From the NCBI GenBank assembly GCA_013433145.1, contig CM024174.1, positions 3,992,336-4,056,335 on the forward strand: a stretch of DNA of 64,000 nucleotides. Reading direction: 5' to 3'. Position 1 is the stretch's first letter. The number at the start of each line of letters is the position of its first letter. Shown one piece after another: positions 48,118 through 63,100 of this stretch. The position numbers and the translations under genes were made by a program. The notes beneath the pieces were generated by a model. The model worked only from the letters and a program-made list of their open reading frames with translations. It did not search any database and had not been told where the DNA came from. The stretch is from Ascaris suum. Lineage: Eukaryota; Nematoda; Chromadorea; Rhabditida; Ascarididae.

Positions 48118-51100
48118 GTTCCTAAAATTTTTCCGATCCAACACTCTTTGCATAAATTTTGAGGAAATAAAATAAAAGCAAATATTTATGCTATGATTCC
48201 CTTAAGATTTTTCCATGAGCTTTTTTCAACTGTTTCACTTCCAAAAACTCTAACCTAATTCATTGTTTTAGTGTGAAGTTTGCATTATGCATTTGCATTT
48301 AGGCTTTTTAGAGTTTACAATTTCTGCAAGTGAGTTTCCTGTCTTATAGGGTGATATCGTTGCGATGACCTGCCTCGCATCATCGAACAGGGAAGGTGTG
48401 CTAGGCTCGGAACGCGTTTGTCTGTGCACCGAAGGGTTCGGTAACCGGATGTGCTTGCTCGAAAATGTTTCTGATCGGGTACGGTTGTTTGAGTACCGTT
48501 TTTTTTTCCTACTAGAATGAATGTGACAAATGACATAGCATAAGATAGTTGATGCCTTGGTGGTGAACTCCTGGCTGTGCGGGTTTCGCACTTTCTTCTT
48601 TCATCCTTTATTGCTTGCGAGCGTTTTTCCACGGGAAGAAATCACCTCATACTATTTGGCATTTACAGCTTGTGCGCAAACAGTGAAATTCTAGGTGGGT
48701 AAAAACTACTTGAATCCCCTCCCTACACCCTTCCTGCGATTTGGGGTTGAAGAGGGCTTTTCTTTTGAAAAGAAACCATTGTTTGTACATTGTTTTATAT
48801 CGTTACCAAGCAGTTTCTCCACTCCTATGGCAGATTTATGCATTCCATGCTCATTTCTCGTTGTGTCTACATTTTAAGCACGACAATCTCTCAGTCAGCA
48901 CTCATTGATTTACTTCATAATATTGTAGAGTTTCGCTTATCAGCTAATATTATTATGGAAGGTTTCATCAATTAACCGTTCGGTCAGGTATACTTGTCGG
49001 CGCCTTTCTTTAATCGGTAAATAATCGTCATGCTTTCTGAAGAGCAATGCGAGACCTAATAATACTGTACGGTTCCACCGATTTTTTTTCATTAGGGTAA
49101 TATTGGCGCATTTTGAACAGCATTCAACCGTCTATCAATTTAGCGCGCGTGATGCAGACCATAGCGGACGCATATTACGCCACTTTTTCGCGCATATATC
49201 AACACCGAGAGGGATGGTGGATGTTCAGAAGTGGCAAAAAAATGGGTTCCGGTTGGGTGAAGAACCTATTCTTTTATAAAAGTTTCGTGCGAGCAATAAG
49301 TTGATTCAAATATGAAGGCGTTATTTTGCGTTTTTATTATCTGTCGATAGCACGGACAGGTTGCTGAAATGCAAAAGCGCATATCGTGCCAATTTCACTT
49401 TTTGCGCTGTCCTAAAAGAGTGACGGTGACGTACATCATACTTTCTCAAGGTTGTAAAGATAAGTGTTTGTTTAGGCGTCGTTGTATAGAGGTAAATATT
49501 TAACTAGTTTTATTACTTCCAAGATATAGCTTTAATCAAATTGTGTGCAAGTTAAGGAGTACCATCAGAATTATTCAGTTGAGAAGCTGTTTCTCTTCCA
49601 ATTAAATACGGATTTTAATGTGATAATAGGGAATATTATTAATAATTGATAATAGGTAATATAATTGAAGGATTTACCACCGGATATTGCGATGTGTATG
49701 CTCTACATAGACAATGCACTATCCATGCGAGCGCTGCAGGAGATGATGAGTTCCGACAGCGAGCTGGTGAGTGTCTTCGATTTTTGCATATTTAGATCTC
49801 TTTGAAAGTTCGGAACGGTATAATAATGAAATATAAATATTATCAAATGTTATGATCATTTGACTAACGTGAAGAAGAGGAAGTGTTCTTTGATCGTCGC
49901 GGTTTTGAATATGCCAACTTTATCCGGTTTTATTCGAAAATAAAACCATCAATAAAACAAAGTGCTTTCGGACTTATAATGCGAATATGCGAACAGTAAT
50001 ATTGTTTAGTGAAAGGCAGAATTGTAACTGAATATAACAATAGAGCTTTTCCTCGCTTTTTTCAATGTATACTTTTTGATGTTTTCGTCGTGCGTGGATA
50101 GAGAAAGGCTACTTAAATGCAGTGGTTAATTTAATTCCTGTCCAAACAAGTTCCCGAATTCGGACATATAACTGAATAAATTTTCTGGCTAACGAAGCAC
50201 AGGACAATTTTTTTTTTTGCTTGTTTAAGAGCAAATTACTGCAACAAATGTTCATTGCAGAAAGGAACCGGAAGTGGCGGTGGGCATAAGACACTTTTAT
50301 ACGGCCATGCAGTTCAACTGAAGCACGTACAGAGCGAGATGGTAAGCTCAGATTGTTGAGAAGTTCTTCGATGACTTAACTCTTACAAACGCTGTGAGCT
50401 GCTAATCGATCATCAGAGCTCTTTGAAAATGTGCATGTATGAAATAACTGTGTTCATTGATTAACCACCTTGAAGGTAGAGAAGCCGGGATTGCACAGAA
50501 TAAAACTGATTGATTTTCCGCTAAGAGACAAATTAATTTTAAATACACATCCTCCGATAGGATTGCCGACAACTGAAAAATCATTACTCGTGCTTTGTGG
50601 AGTGAATATTTCGACGTTGGTTGCAACGAACGAGCAGATTTCCCAAAAGAATCGAGGTATGATGAAGTTTTTTGTGAGAAAATGGCGAATTATGGAGACC
50701 ACTGATTTGATCGTGCTTCAGAAATTTGTTTCTTCGAATTGCTCCAAATAACAGGACGATAGATGAATGTTGCTTATGAATGTTAGAAAATATCATTTAA
50801 AAAAGTATCACAAAGAGGAATATTATGAAAGAAAGCAAGATGCTTATATGAGAGAAAAGCTATGGGAATGGCGAATACTTAGCAGCGCTTGGCTTGCGTT
50901 TAAAGACTGAGATACCAACCCTATCGTCTAGGAGAGCTCAGGTATAGTCAATAAATGTGAAGTCCTTTGCATCATGGATGACAGGATATTGCTAACCTTA
51001 TCAAATGCCCCAATACGAATTATGTAAGTATTGTTGATATTGTTATTTAAGTATTGATAATAGTGCAATTTTAATCATTATTATTAAATTGTTTCGGGTT

Positions 51101-54100
51101 TATACATTTTTTTTAAATTGGCACTTCTATTAGAGATGACAGAAATCCTTAGCATCCAGAAACATTGGAGTTCTTTGAAGACAGTGGAGATTATATGTAG
51201 ATTTCCAATAATTCGGAGCAAATTGAATAATCTTGTCAGCTCATTTCAACAGCTCTATTATAGCTTTGCTTGATTTTAGCTTAACGAATTTGTACTAATC
51301 TCTTTATTCTAATGTGTTTAATTTGCATTACATTACTTTCCTCCATTTTATTTCACTTTATTCAGCAGAGCATTTATCATGAATAAATGTTTTTTTCATA
51401 CCGCTTCCACCTGTTCTCATTCAATGCCTTTCTGATCCAGTTGTCTCCTGTACTCTTTCTTAGAGCGTCATTCCATCTCGTTGCAGGTCGTCCTCTACTT
51501 TTTTTGCCAATCCATTCTATGATTGTTTCCACCCATTCATTATTCTTTCTTGGGCATACTTTTATCGCCTATCTTTTTTACCTATTGCGGCCTCTTCATC
51601 CACTCCTTTACTTCTCTTATCACTCTGTGCCGTTTGCCGACTTTCCTGTCGACCGGTTTGGTTCCCGTTATGAATCTTGCCATCCTCTTTTATACCAGTG
51701 CCAGAGCATGCGAACTTTCTTGGTGGTGCCCACTTCTTTGGGCCTCAGAGAACTAGCTGCTGGCATCTGGCTTTTATCGCAGTTTGAGGCTTATCGATGC
51801 TGTTTTCTCATCATGGAATTCTTTGTTCTTGAAGAATACTTCCTCATTTTCTCTCAGTTAGCGTCATCCATCTGTTGCCGTCGCTTCAAGGAATTTTAGG
51901 CGTAGATAAATTCTCTTATGTCAAATATATAAATTCGTTTACGCTTCAGCGTTTTCGCCTCTCACAACAATTGCCCACTTCAGCACCCCGTTGTTAATTA
52001 ATTCGTTTTGGATTTTTCCTAAGCCCACGCTCGCATTTTTTAACCACAAGTTTACTTCCGTTTCCTTTAACTGGCTGAAGCTGTGAGATGTCAGCAAAGA
52101 ATTTTGATTTCTTTGCGAGTATTTCAGTATTTGGCTTGTCTTTCCTCGTGCTCTTCGAATGATAAACTCGCCTTCGACGTTGGCGTACAGGAGACGAACG
52201 AGGGTAACTTTTCTTATATGTCAAAAATATTTCTTTCAGTATCAATACCACTACCTGTGCCAGATGTTACAATCCCTTCTCCTTCACCTCACTTTTGTTT
52301 GCATATGTGCGAAACCTGGATGGTAAAGATGGATAGCTATACACTGCATAATGCTGCCCCCTTAGTGAGTCAACTAATCTTAATATTGTAACTGCTACTT
52401 TTGCACTTGTTTCCCGTTAATCCTTATTTATTTGTTAACACCATAGCAACCAACTCTTAATTTCGAGGGAACTTTTTGTAAGACTTTTGGGATTGCAAGT
52501 CATAAGCAATTTAAGATTATGAATATTTCAATCGAAAGCACATGTCTCGAATGTAAGAGGCTTATGTGACAGTTAGCTGAAGCTACTAATTTGTATGGTC
52601 TTTCTAGAGAAACAAATAAAATGACTGTATCGATATAGGATTTTTTTCTTCGAATAGCTCTCTTACTCTTTATTAATTTAAGCTTCATATTTGACAATTT
52701 AGACGCATCGCAAGAGAAAAAAATTTTTTTTCATCCACTGGAATCATTGGTATAGGCCAGAAATTTCCTGATGAAGTCACTCGAGCGACCTGCACAAACG
52801 TCCTTCTCATTTCTATATCTTTCTCACCTCCAACAGGGCATTTGATTCCCCGAATTTCATCATTTCATGAAATATATACCACCGTTTGATATCGACTGTA
52901 GGTGAAGCATGCTGGTGGACGATTCATCCGGCGTCGAAGCAACGGTCTGAGGGTGAAAAGGTTCGCGTCGGCGATGACGTCATCCTCGTTTCGGTCGCCA
53001 CCGAACGATACTTGGTTTGTTACTGGCTAATATTCTATACTGATTCGTTAAGATGGGCACTTATTTTGAACGTCTAAATCTGAAGCAAACAAAGTCATTC
53101 CGAACGTCCTTCTGAGAAAGTTCCTAATCATAAAGAGCGATCGAATATTATGAACTTATTTCTTGCTTGTAATAAAATAGTTAAAAGGCTTGAAATCTCA
53201 ATAAATGTTCAGAGATCATCGCACTCATAAGCCGTTATCCCGAAATGCGTCTTTTGATGTATAATGTGAGTGTGTACAAAATTTCAGCACATGCAACATA
53301 GCAAAGGCTTCATGGTGATCGCATCTTTCCATCAAACCTTGTGGAATATAACCTCGGTCAGTTCGGGCAGTGTTCGAATACGCAATATGGGTGAGCATTT
53401 GATTTTATCATATTCAATCATTTATGATCACTGTTATCATCATCGTCATTATTATTTTGGTTGTTGTCACTAGCGTCGTTATTATTATCATCATTGCCTT
53501 GCTTATTATCGTTTTCATTATGTTATTGTCGCCATTATCGTTACAGTTATCATTACTGAAAAATGATTTCAAGAAAAATTTAAGTCATTTCTATCCAAAA
53601 CGAAGGTGCACTAAGGAAATTCCATGATACAAAGAGGGAGGATATCAAATGGATAAACATAAATGCGATAGCAAAAGTAAGACTGTTAGCAGGACACTTC
53701 AACATCGAACACGAATAAAAGTAGTTGGTCATATGCGGTGAATTGCTTAGGGAAGATAAAGAACATTTAGAAGAGAAGATAAGATCAAATCCATAAAGGA
53801 CATTTCGATCCCTAAGAGGCAGCTATCCCTTCAATACCTACTGACAATCCAGAAACATTAGAGAGAAATTGATTTTTGTGTTATACACAACATAAACGAG
53901 CGAAAGAACTTTCAAAAATCAAGCAGCGATAAACCTAAGTCAATGAACATTTTGATAAAATCTATGCGGAGAATCATTTAAATCAACGGTATGATCGATG
54001 TGATCCACTATATTCGATAGGCATCATACGAGTGAACATGTTTTATTTATCATCAAAGAGCCAATATGCTAAAAAAGATTTTGTCTTTTCATTGTTTTTC

Positions 54101-57100
54101 GTTATGCATAAAAAACTGAATTTTTGAATATTTCATTCACTGACAGATATCTTCACGTGCAATATATCATCTGAACATGCGATTCATATGTAGCGGAAGC
54201 TCCGATTTTCTGTGCAAGTTCCTATTATGCCTCAATTTGTGGGCCTACTAAAGCAACTTGCAATAATCATAACCTCTGACGCCTTTAGGCTCATTGTTCG
54301 GGAATGATGTGCTGAGGTTTTTCCACGGCAACGATGAAGTGCTTACGATTCCAGAAAACTGGAGCGAACATCCTCAACACAAGTAACGATTTTTTGTATC
54401 GTAAGAAAGCGGTTGTTGCATTTCAACGCAGCAATTAGAGATTGTGAGTGACATACTAAACCAGTACATTTCATATATAATAATGAATTATTGCCAGGTG
54501 TGTTCTGTTAATTTGACGCGAAAATCATCATTATCTGTTGTTATCTGTGATGAGCAGTTAGAAGTAGGAACAAAGCGCAAACGGTGAGGTTGTGCCGATT
54601 TTTACGCTAGGAAGCGGAATGAAAGAGGAAAAAGGGTGATAGGACAAAGGATAAGGAATTGATGTTGATGGTTATGCCTCATGCTGTTGATGGTATCAGA
54701 GCTTTTGATGATCAAGCCGATTTGATATTAGGTTTGTCTTTGGTGCCGAAAACAATAAAAACAGTCTATCGGTATATACCTTGAGAAATGTGAATTTCGA
54801 TTTTAAAAAACTGTAGATGTATGCTTTCATGTGGACGGATAGGGGAAAGTAATTTGGGGCGAATAAGGTGACGAATGAGCTGAACTTGAGAATCTTACGT
54901 CCATTGCTTGGCTTGAAAGCACTCAAGCTGAGAAATGATTCATCCAGCTTTTCAAATAATGTTGATATCCTTATACCTACAGTTATAATTCATTGTATAT
55001 GAATATATCCTTTTTATTCAAAGAGTGCATGCATTTTCGTCTATATACCAAGAGGCTTTTATTAGTCGTATAAGTATATGAATATGTAAGGAAAACGACG
55101 AATACATTAGAGGGTACTTAAAATATTTTCTGAATGATAGCTTAGTGCTTGCCTCTGTTCTTTACATATTGTCGGGCAACGTCGATCCATTTAAAAAGTT
55201 AATTAATGTAGGCATATCACCATGATTATCAATGCGACTGCTAAATTTTATATTTGCAGTTCATCATTTTGAAAAGATGCGCTTAAAGGAATTGGTCGAA
55301 TGTGCTTATGAATGTTTTTGCAGTATGGTGATATATGAGGGTGGTGCGGCGGTCTCACAGGCTCGATCATTGTGGAGGATCGAACTAATACGTATGAAAT
55401 GGCATGGCGCACTTGTTGGATGGGATCAAGTGTTTCGCGTCCGACACATCACTTCTGGAAGGTACAATTCGCATTCTACAATCTAAGCATCGTTACTTCA
55501 TTTCATGTGGAAGTTGGTATTATCGTCTTAAAATATTATAAATTTTTATTGGCGTTAATGAACTTTATCCTTGCCAGATATTGCTGCAAACCATTGTTGA
55601 TATCAATGAAATCTTTACGCAAGGAGAATTCAATCGTGGATTCGAATACCGTTTATGGTCGAACTTTTCACTTGTCACCAACCTTATTTGTTGTTCATTT
55701 GATATGCAAACGTGTTCGAGTTCCATGTTTCTGTTTGACAATAGAATACAATAGCGATGGTGATGGTATGAAATGTTCCTGCTTTTATTAATTACCTCGC
55801 GAAAGAAACAGGTGGAAATTTTTTGAAGGCAAGAAAATTTCCTACGAAATAAGCAGCAGTTTCACGCTGAAAAATGTGCTTTTATGGAATTTGTCGAAAT
55901 TTCGCGTTTATTGATAAGTTATATTTAAACCGCCTTGTTCTTTTACGGTACTGTTGTGAAATTTGCATATCATTAAGTACCTGAAGCAATTCTTGAAGCT
56001 ATATATTTTTTAATTTTCTTTCTCAGAGAGAAACTAAAGTGATTTGTTTTGTAGATATCTTGGAGTGATGGAGAACGCCGTTCAGCTCTACCACAAAGAT
56101 AAAGCCGATTTTGATACGACGGCATTCGTCATGTCCCAAAATAAGGTTGTTTAGATCTCCTTTCTAATACTTTCGACTTCAAGTTTTGCTAGGAAATGCA
56201 AGCTTACAGTTTGTGTGAGTCATCTTCTCAAGGAAATTATTACTTCCACGATTCAGCTTTGCATACTAGCGAAAATGTCTTCGTTAGAAAGTTGAGAAGC
56301 AACGATTTGAATCTCTATATGATAGCTCTTACTTATTTAATATTTCCATCGGAATTGTCTAACATTTTTGTGGCTCAAATTTTTGTAAATTCTAAAATTC
56401 GAATCACGTTATTGAATATTTGACGGTTAGAATGTGAATTGCAGGATCCAAGAAACAGATGCTCGAAGAAAGGAAGAAGAGGGTATGGGGACAGCAACCA
56501 TTCTCTATGGTGAAACTGATGCCTTTATTCAACATGTGAAGACCCAGTTGTGGCTCTCTTACCAGGTTCTTTGTTTTATGTCGGAGTTGCCAATTTTCTT
56601 ATTGTCTCTGAGGAAGAAGCGGAATAGAAGGGAGGGGATGGCATGAGAGGTTTCGTGGTATAAATTTGTGCCGACTGGTAACGGGAATATGTGAAAATAA
56701 ATCATTTTTGATTTTTATGACAAAGGAATAATGAGGAAAGGGTGCGATGCCTTTCTTGAAATTTCGGGAAATTGGTTTAAGGGTTTATTCCAGGACTTTA
56801 CGATAACCTGACTTTGCTTATTGATTATAATAACTCTATAAGTAATTGTTTACGATAACTTTGTAAGTAATTGTTTATTTTCTTACAGACATCAGAAGTG
56901 ACGAAGAAAGGATTGGGTAAAGTGGAGGAGAAAAAAGCTGTCGCATTGAAAGATGGTCACATGGACGATTGTTTCACTTTCTTTATGGCACTCGAAGAAG
57001 AATCAAAATCGGCTCGCGTTATCCGCAAATGTTCTTCAGTGCTGAATCGATTCCTTAAGTTAGCATGATCAAATTTTTTTTTCAATTATAAAAACGATTT

Positions 57101-60100
57101 TTAATCTGCGAAAAATGATTTTGTTCAACTGAATAACGAGAGTGAAGAGATAAACCGATCACTATAATTAATATCCTTAGCCCACAACTGAATCAAAGAT
57201 TCATTTCCACGGCGATGTGCTAGTTCAGCACTAAACTCAACGTTGAGCTTGAACGATATCTCTAAATTTTTACACTCAGCTTTAACGGTACGATAAAAAC
57301 CACACATTCGGTTTTACATAAAGTTTTTTTCCTATCAGTATTTTTTTCGTTGGTTCTTAAGCAGATATCCGCATGTGGGATTGTAAAAGTGAACGAATTC
57401 AATATAAAAGCACGTGGTATAATTTATATTGAGTTACTGTTATGATTTCATGTGGATTTTATGTACAATTTCCACAGTTATTTTAAGTAGAGGGCATATT
57501 CGAATGTAAAAAAGCTGTAGTTATTGCAATGATCAAGTTGTTTGTGACAGTTTCCATATTCATCTCTGCTAAAAAATCGGCAAATCTTTCAGAGGTATTG
57601 GTGCACTGCAGCGAGAAGGCAATCGTGCAAATGACTGGACACGAGTCGATCTTAATGAAGTACTCAAGTTGATGGAGGATCTGATCGACTACTTTGCGCA
57701 GCCAAATGAAGCAGATGGTAAGTGTCACTAGACCACCTGATGTGCTGTTGAACTGAATCATAAAATTACCAGCTTTTGCCATATTTTAACTGGAAACCAG
57801 TGAACATGACTGTTTGTCGAAGTCTAAAATGGTCAGCTCTGTAGTTATGCAACGTCGTGCTAAGCGCCAGACGTAGTGTGACAGGAGCGATTTGATAACA
57901 GCAGGCAAGCGTACAAATATATCATCCGTCTTTTGAAGGAAGATAGTAGTTTCCCTTTATAGCGCTTAAAATAGATGAATGCATCGTGAAATCAGATGCG
58001 GGTGCCCGAGATTTGAAAGTCTTCGAACCGCCGGTGCCCCTGAACAGTAGAGCACTATTGAAGTGATGTCATCTCAACGATAAGCTGTCTCGAAGTTCGA
58101 AACTGTTTGCGCCAGCTATTGCGTGTATCAGCATGATATATATTCTTGAAAATTCCAGTTGCGTTGCGGTATTAAAATATAAAGCATGATTCGTTCTGCA
58201 TATCTGAACTGAGGTTGAACATACAACACAAGCATTACGTTCCGCTCGCGAGGATCATTGATGACATGGCTTTCTTCCTAGCAATTTTCTACGACCAAGG
58301 GACCATATCTAGTCAGCTGTATTTCGGCGCCTACAGAACTCCAAATTTTCATATGCTTTCGCTCAGGAAATACGTCAATTTCAATAAGCAGCGAATAGCA
58401 TAAGCCCCTCCCCCTCGCATTTGTGAGCCTGCTGGAATATTAATTGCACCTCACACTCAAAGAAGGCTTTGCCTTTCTCTTTCAATCCTAGTTCCGTTTC
58501 ATAATTAAATACCTAACATTAACTCCTCTTTCTATACATGCCCCCTCTCAACTATAGCCTATAATAAAAGTTTCTAAACGGCATAGACCAGGTTATAAAC
58601 GGTAGAATACGATAAACGAAATGAAAATTTCTATCCAGAAATGCAATTCAGATTTCGAAGCGAAGCAAAATCGTCTTCGAGCATTACGAAGTCGCCAAGA
58701 TTTGTTCCAAGAGGAGGGTGTTCTTAATATGATTCTCGATACGATTGATAAATTCTCACAGATGGAAGCGTTGCCAGACTTTGCTGGTCTCATTGGAGAA
58801 GATACACAGGTTGATCACCGATTATTTTGCATAAAATCGGTCTTCTCATTTATTTCGAATCGTTACAGTGCAATAAGTTGTCTCGAAAAGATTGTAATAA
58901 TTTTGTTACATGTCAGTGGTGAATTAACTGTATGATGACTCAATGCGAAATTACGACTGTGACGTTATGAGATTGCAAAAATTGCGAATCATTCGTCACT
59001 AACTCTTCCAATGTTGAAGTCGGCTTGATGACTGTCAGAACATGGATCGTCCACCATTTACCGACTTATTAACATCAGTTGCTTTTTGCCGCTTTTTCTA
59101 TAACAAAAAAAAGAAATTGCTAAGGAGGCAACGAAGAAGTGAAGAAATTTTTGTAGGCCAAAGAAAATCCATCGTCTTCCTTTAATCACTAAGACCTGAT
59201 TCGATGATTGCCAAATGTGCTATGAAAAATCGGAACTCACTAACAGCGTGGTCACCAGATGATCGCCAACCATCGATGACCAGTGGTCCAATTCTAGCCG
59301 ATGCCGGAAATTTTCATAGTTTTAGTCGGGGCATTCATAGCTGACCTCGTTGAACCATGCCCAACTGCGTGGTGTCAAACACTGTTGCGGCTGATTATAT
59401 TCGAAGCAAAATAGTTGAGGGTTGAGTCAGATGCAGTCTTTGTTCTACAAACCGCATCGCGTATTGGCCAGGATTGGAGCAACATCTTCAACTTGTGAGA
59501 ATAACCAGCAATTTGATCTTATCTTGGTTACAGATGATTTGGGAGGAGATTTCGACATATTTGTACCTGCTTGTGGCAGCAATGATCAAAGGCAATCACT
59601 ACAATTGTGCACAGTTCGCAGCTGCACAGCGATTGGATTGGTTGTTTGGACGACTTTCGAATCCACAATCAGCTGAAGGTTGGCACTTAAGAACAGAAGC
59701 AATCTACTAGCAAAAATCTGCCTTTGTTCATGAGCTCGCGTATTTCATCTATACTTCCCTCCCCTCCCCCTCCCCCCTCCCCCTAGCACAGCGTTTACTC
59801 AGTGTATTTTGCTGTCATATGTTTCATCCGTTCGCTGACTTCAGCGGTGCAAGGAATGAGGGTGAGAATGAGGAACTGCGATTGTCGCACATAATCAAAA
59901 AATTGGTGCTTCCACAAAAGTAAAGAAGAAGCAAAAAAGTACTGTCATCTTTGTTCGGCGTCCGCCTCCCTGTGTTCGAAATGTTGGAAGTGCTCCAAAC
60001 CTGAAATGTAAGTCGGTTAAATATTGCGAATAACCGTTGCCTCAAAGAAGGCATTTTATTGTATCTCACGTGGTTGTGCTTTCTTCCTTTTATCGTAGCT

Positions 60101-63100
60101 CTTCCCTTTGATGTATAGGTTCCACGTTTTGCGGCCTAACGCATCAAGAGCCTTGCATTTTATAATGGTCTGTCTATATCATTCCATTCCATTCGCTCAT
60201 CTGATGCAAGTTCGCCTGAGGTTATTAAAAAAGCTCGCATTACATTAAAACCAGAATTGGAGAGACCCTACCATGTTAGAGGAGTGTTGTAAAGAAATTT
60301 TCTTGGAAAGCATGAGAGTCAGTTTCTGTAAGCCTTCAAATGATGGGAAATGTAAGCAGCAGGTAAGCGGATCTGCATACTTCCCTAACACATCTTCAAT
60401 TCAAGGTATTCTGGACGTGCTGTACTGTGTTCTAACCGAATCTCCTGAAGCGCTGAATATGATTAATGAGGGTCATATTAAATCTGTGATATCGCTTTTG
60501 GAAAAAGTCGGCAGAGATCCTAAGGTGAGCGTATCACATTGTGGTGCTCGAGGTGATGCTTTAATTTTATATGAGTGGAAAAACATAATGTTATCGCTAA
60601 CTTTTTGCTAAAAATTTGAAAAAACTTTAAGGCGAACCAATATTTTAAATCTTCGGCTGAATAATACTCGCTCTGCGGTTGATGACGGCTTTCGGAAATT
60701 TCTCTTGATAAGGATTTGAAAACTTTTCAACACAATCTTTCATTTTGCGATTCTTTCGAAAAAAAAGCCACTAATTTTTATAGCATGTCGTAAAACTATG
60801 GGAAATATGAGCTAAATTGTTGTTAATGGGGTATTTGGTGATGTACGTAGACGTTTACAGACTACTTATTGACCTTTGAACTTTTGATTGTTGTGAATAA
60901 ACTTCTATAAACATTGTTTTACAGTACGTGAGCCGTTCAAGTATAAACTGATAACATTCAGCTGAGCCACAAACCTGAAGGGGAGAACAAATTCAAGGAC
61001 CACTATTGTCCACTGATCGCTAAAATTGATGATCAAAACTTTTCAAGAAAAGCATCACTGATACAGTTTTCCCGAACATGAAAGAATTTCTGTGCTTGAA
61101 GATTGGGCTGCAAGGAAGCATTACTTTAGTAGTAAAATGATATGTACAATTTTGATTAGTTCTGTATATTGAAGAGTAGATTGTTTGAAAGCAGCTGGAT
61201 TCGTTTACTTATGTCAGTGAGATGATTTTCCTCACTGCAGGTATTGGACGTGCTTTCATCACTGTGCGAAGGAAATGGAATGGCTGTTAGAAGCAGTCAA
61301 AATACAATCACACAACATTTATTGCCAGGAAAAGATTTACTTCTTCAAACGAAGATGAGGGATCATGTTAGCAGGTGAAGCGTTATCTGCTTCTTGATTA
61401 ACTTTCAAAAGTTTGCTTACAAAGGTTTACGAATATTTGAATCGCGCGTGGTATGCGCAATTCGAAACGGTCCAATCTATTCGTTTATAGCCATAGCGCT
61501 TTAGTGCCAACAGGCACTAATGATGAAGCCATTCATCAACAGAATTTTTGACCTTCACTCACCTACGATTTGGTTGAATCAACTAACCAACGAGCGGAAG
61601 ATGAAGCTGTCAAATCGATTCGAGCGGTTATTTTGCTAACCGCATTGGGCTACTTTTTTGCTGTAAAGAGAGCTGTGTTAGGAATTAAATTTTTGCAATA
61701 AAATATTACACCAGTTAAATCATGTCTGTAATATATACCATGAGAAGGTGATAAGCGTTTTTTCGGCTTAGAAACTTGTATATTTCTTCTTGGCAATGCT
61801 TAATGAGGTTTTTAAAAATATTTTACGAAATATAATAATTTTTCAAGATTGCAGAATTTTTTCGCTGTGAATATGCATAAAAGATGCAGATATTTTTTTT
61901 CCTTTATTTTTTTCCATTCGTTCACACACACAATACGCATCCTTTGAGGGTATCTTTCTATGTGCACTATTGTATTGCTAGAGATATTTGAGCCTATAAA
62001 TCTATGGCAAAAATCTTGCCGCATTTATCGCATTGCCAATTTGCGATGAAATCTCATCAATTGACGAAAATTTTGTAGTATGGTGCCAAATATTTTGGTT
62101 GGCGTGGTCGAAGGGAGTGCGCAGTTTCGACGATGGTATTTTGAAGCAGAGGTGGAGCACATCGAACAAATGACCAATACAACTCCATATCTTCGGATCG
62201 GATGGGCCAACACTGTCGGATACAAACCATTTCCGGGATCAGGCGATGGGTAAAACTCATGATAATCGATTGTCTTAAGCTGTCTTTATTAAGTGCTTAA
62301 AATGCGCGCTTATAGTCACCGAAGGACTTTGCAGTAAGTTGGATTCTATGGTTCGTGGAAAGAGTGTGACGGTACTGCTTACATGGAGTTATGAAGAAGA
62401 AATGAGGATGTAGCGATAGTGGATATAGGAATTAAAAGCCCGGTATTTGTCATTTAATTGGGACGATTAAGTAAATTTGAGTCAACACGAATATTGCATG
62501 AAATTTTCCAGCTTAGCGCGCTGTTGGTAAATATGAAGATGAGGATGACCGTCCATTGCTGAATTGATTCATAGCAGTTGTACAGCAGTGATTTATAGAT
62601 GGGGTTGCAATGGCGTCGGTGATGATTTCTATTCATATGGATTCGATGGACGATCTATCTTTTGCGGTACGTTGATGAACTTCCAATACATAACATCATG
62701 CGAACTATTTTCCACTATGATATAATTCAAAACATTTCGTTATAGCGGACAGTTATCACTAAGAGAGTCCAAAAAGTTTGCAAACGCTCTATTGCAAGAC
62801 ATTACTGCGAAGAACAGTTGTTATATTGTTCTTCCCAGTAATATTATATTGTTTGATACGTTAGGTGATTTCTGTTTATTCTTTCAAAAAGTCCACGAAA
62901 AAAAGTGAGCTGTAATTTCAAATGTATGGAATAGGGAAAATTTAAAATCATGGCCTTAATCGATGCAATAACTGATATTGTCACCATTAATTGGAAATAT
63001 TTCTATCTTTTAGAAACTTTTCGTTTCGTTCTCAGTTGTAATTTTCTCAGCGTCCATTTCCGTTGTTGGTGTTTTGGGTTGAAATCTAATACCTCATCGA

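Noticed and set aside
51387..51899. Plus-strand 170-codon hydrophobic ORF
   Set aside because: Shadow of the antisense retrotransposon tail, whose minus-strand frame carries real motifs.
53424..53627. Ile/Val-rich ORF after unc-68 exon 7
   Set aside because: Reads through a degenerate trinucleotide repeat in the intron; not receptor sequence.
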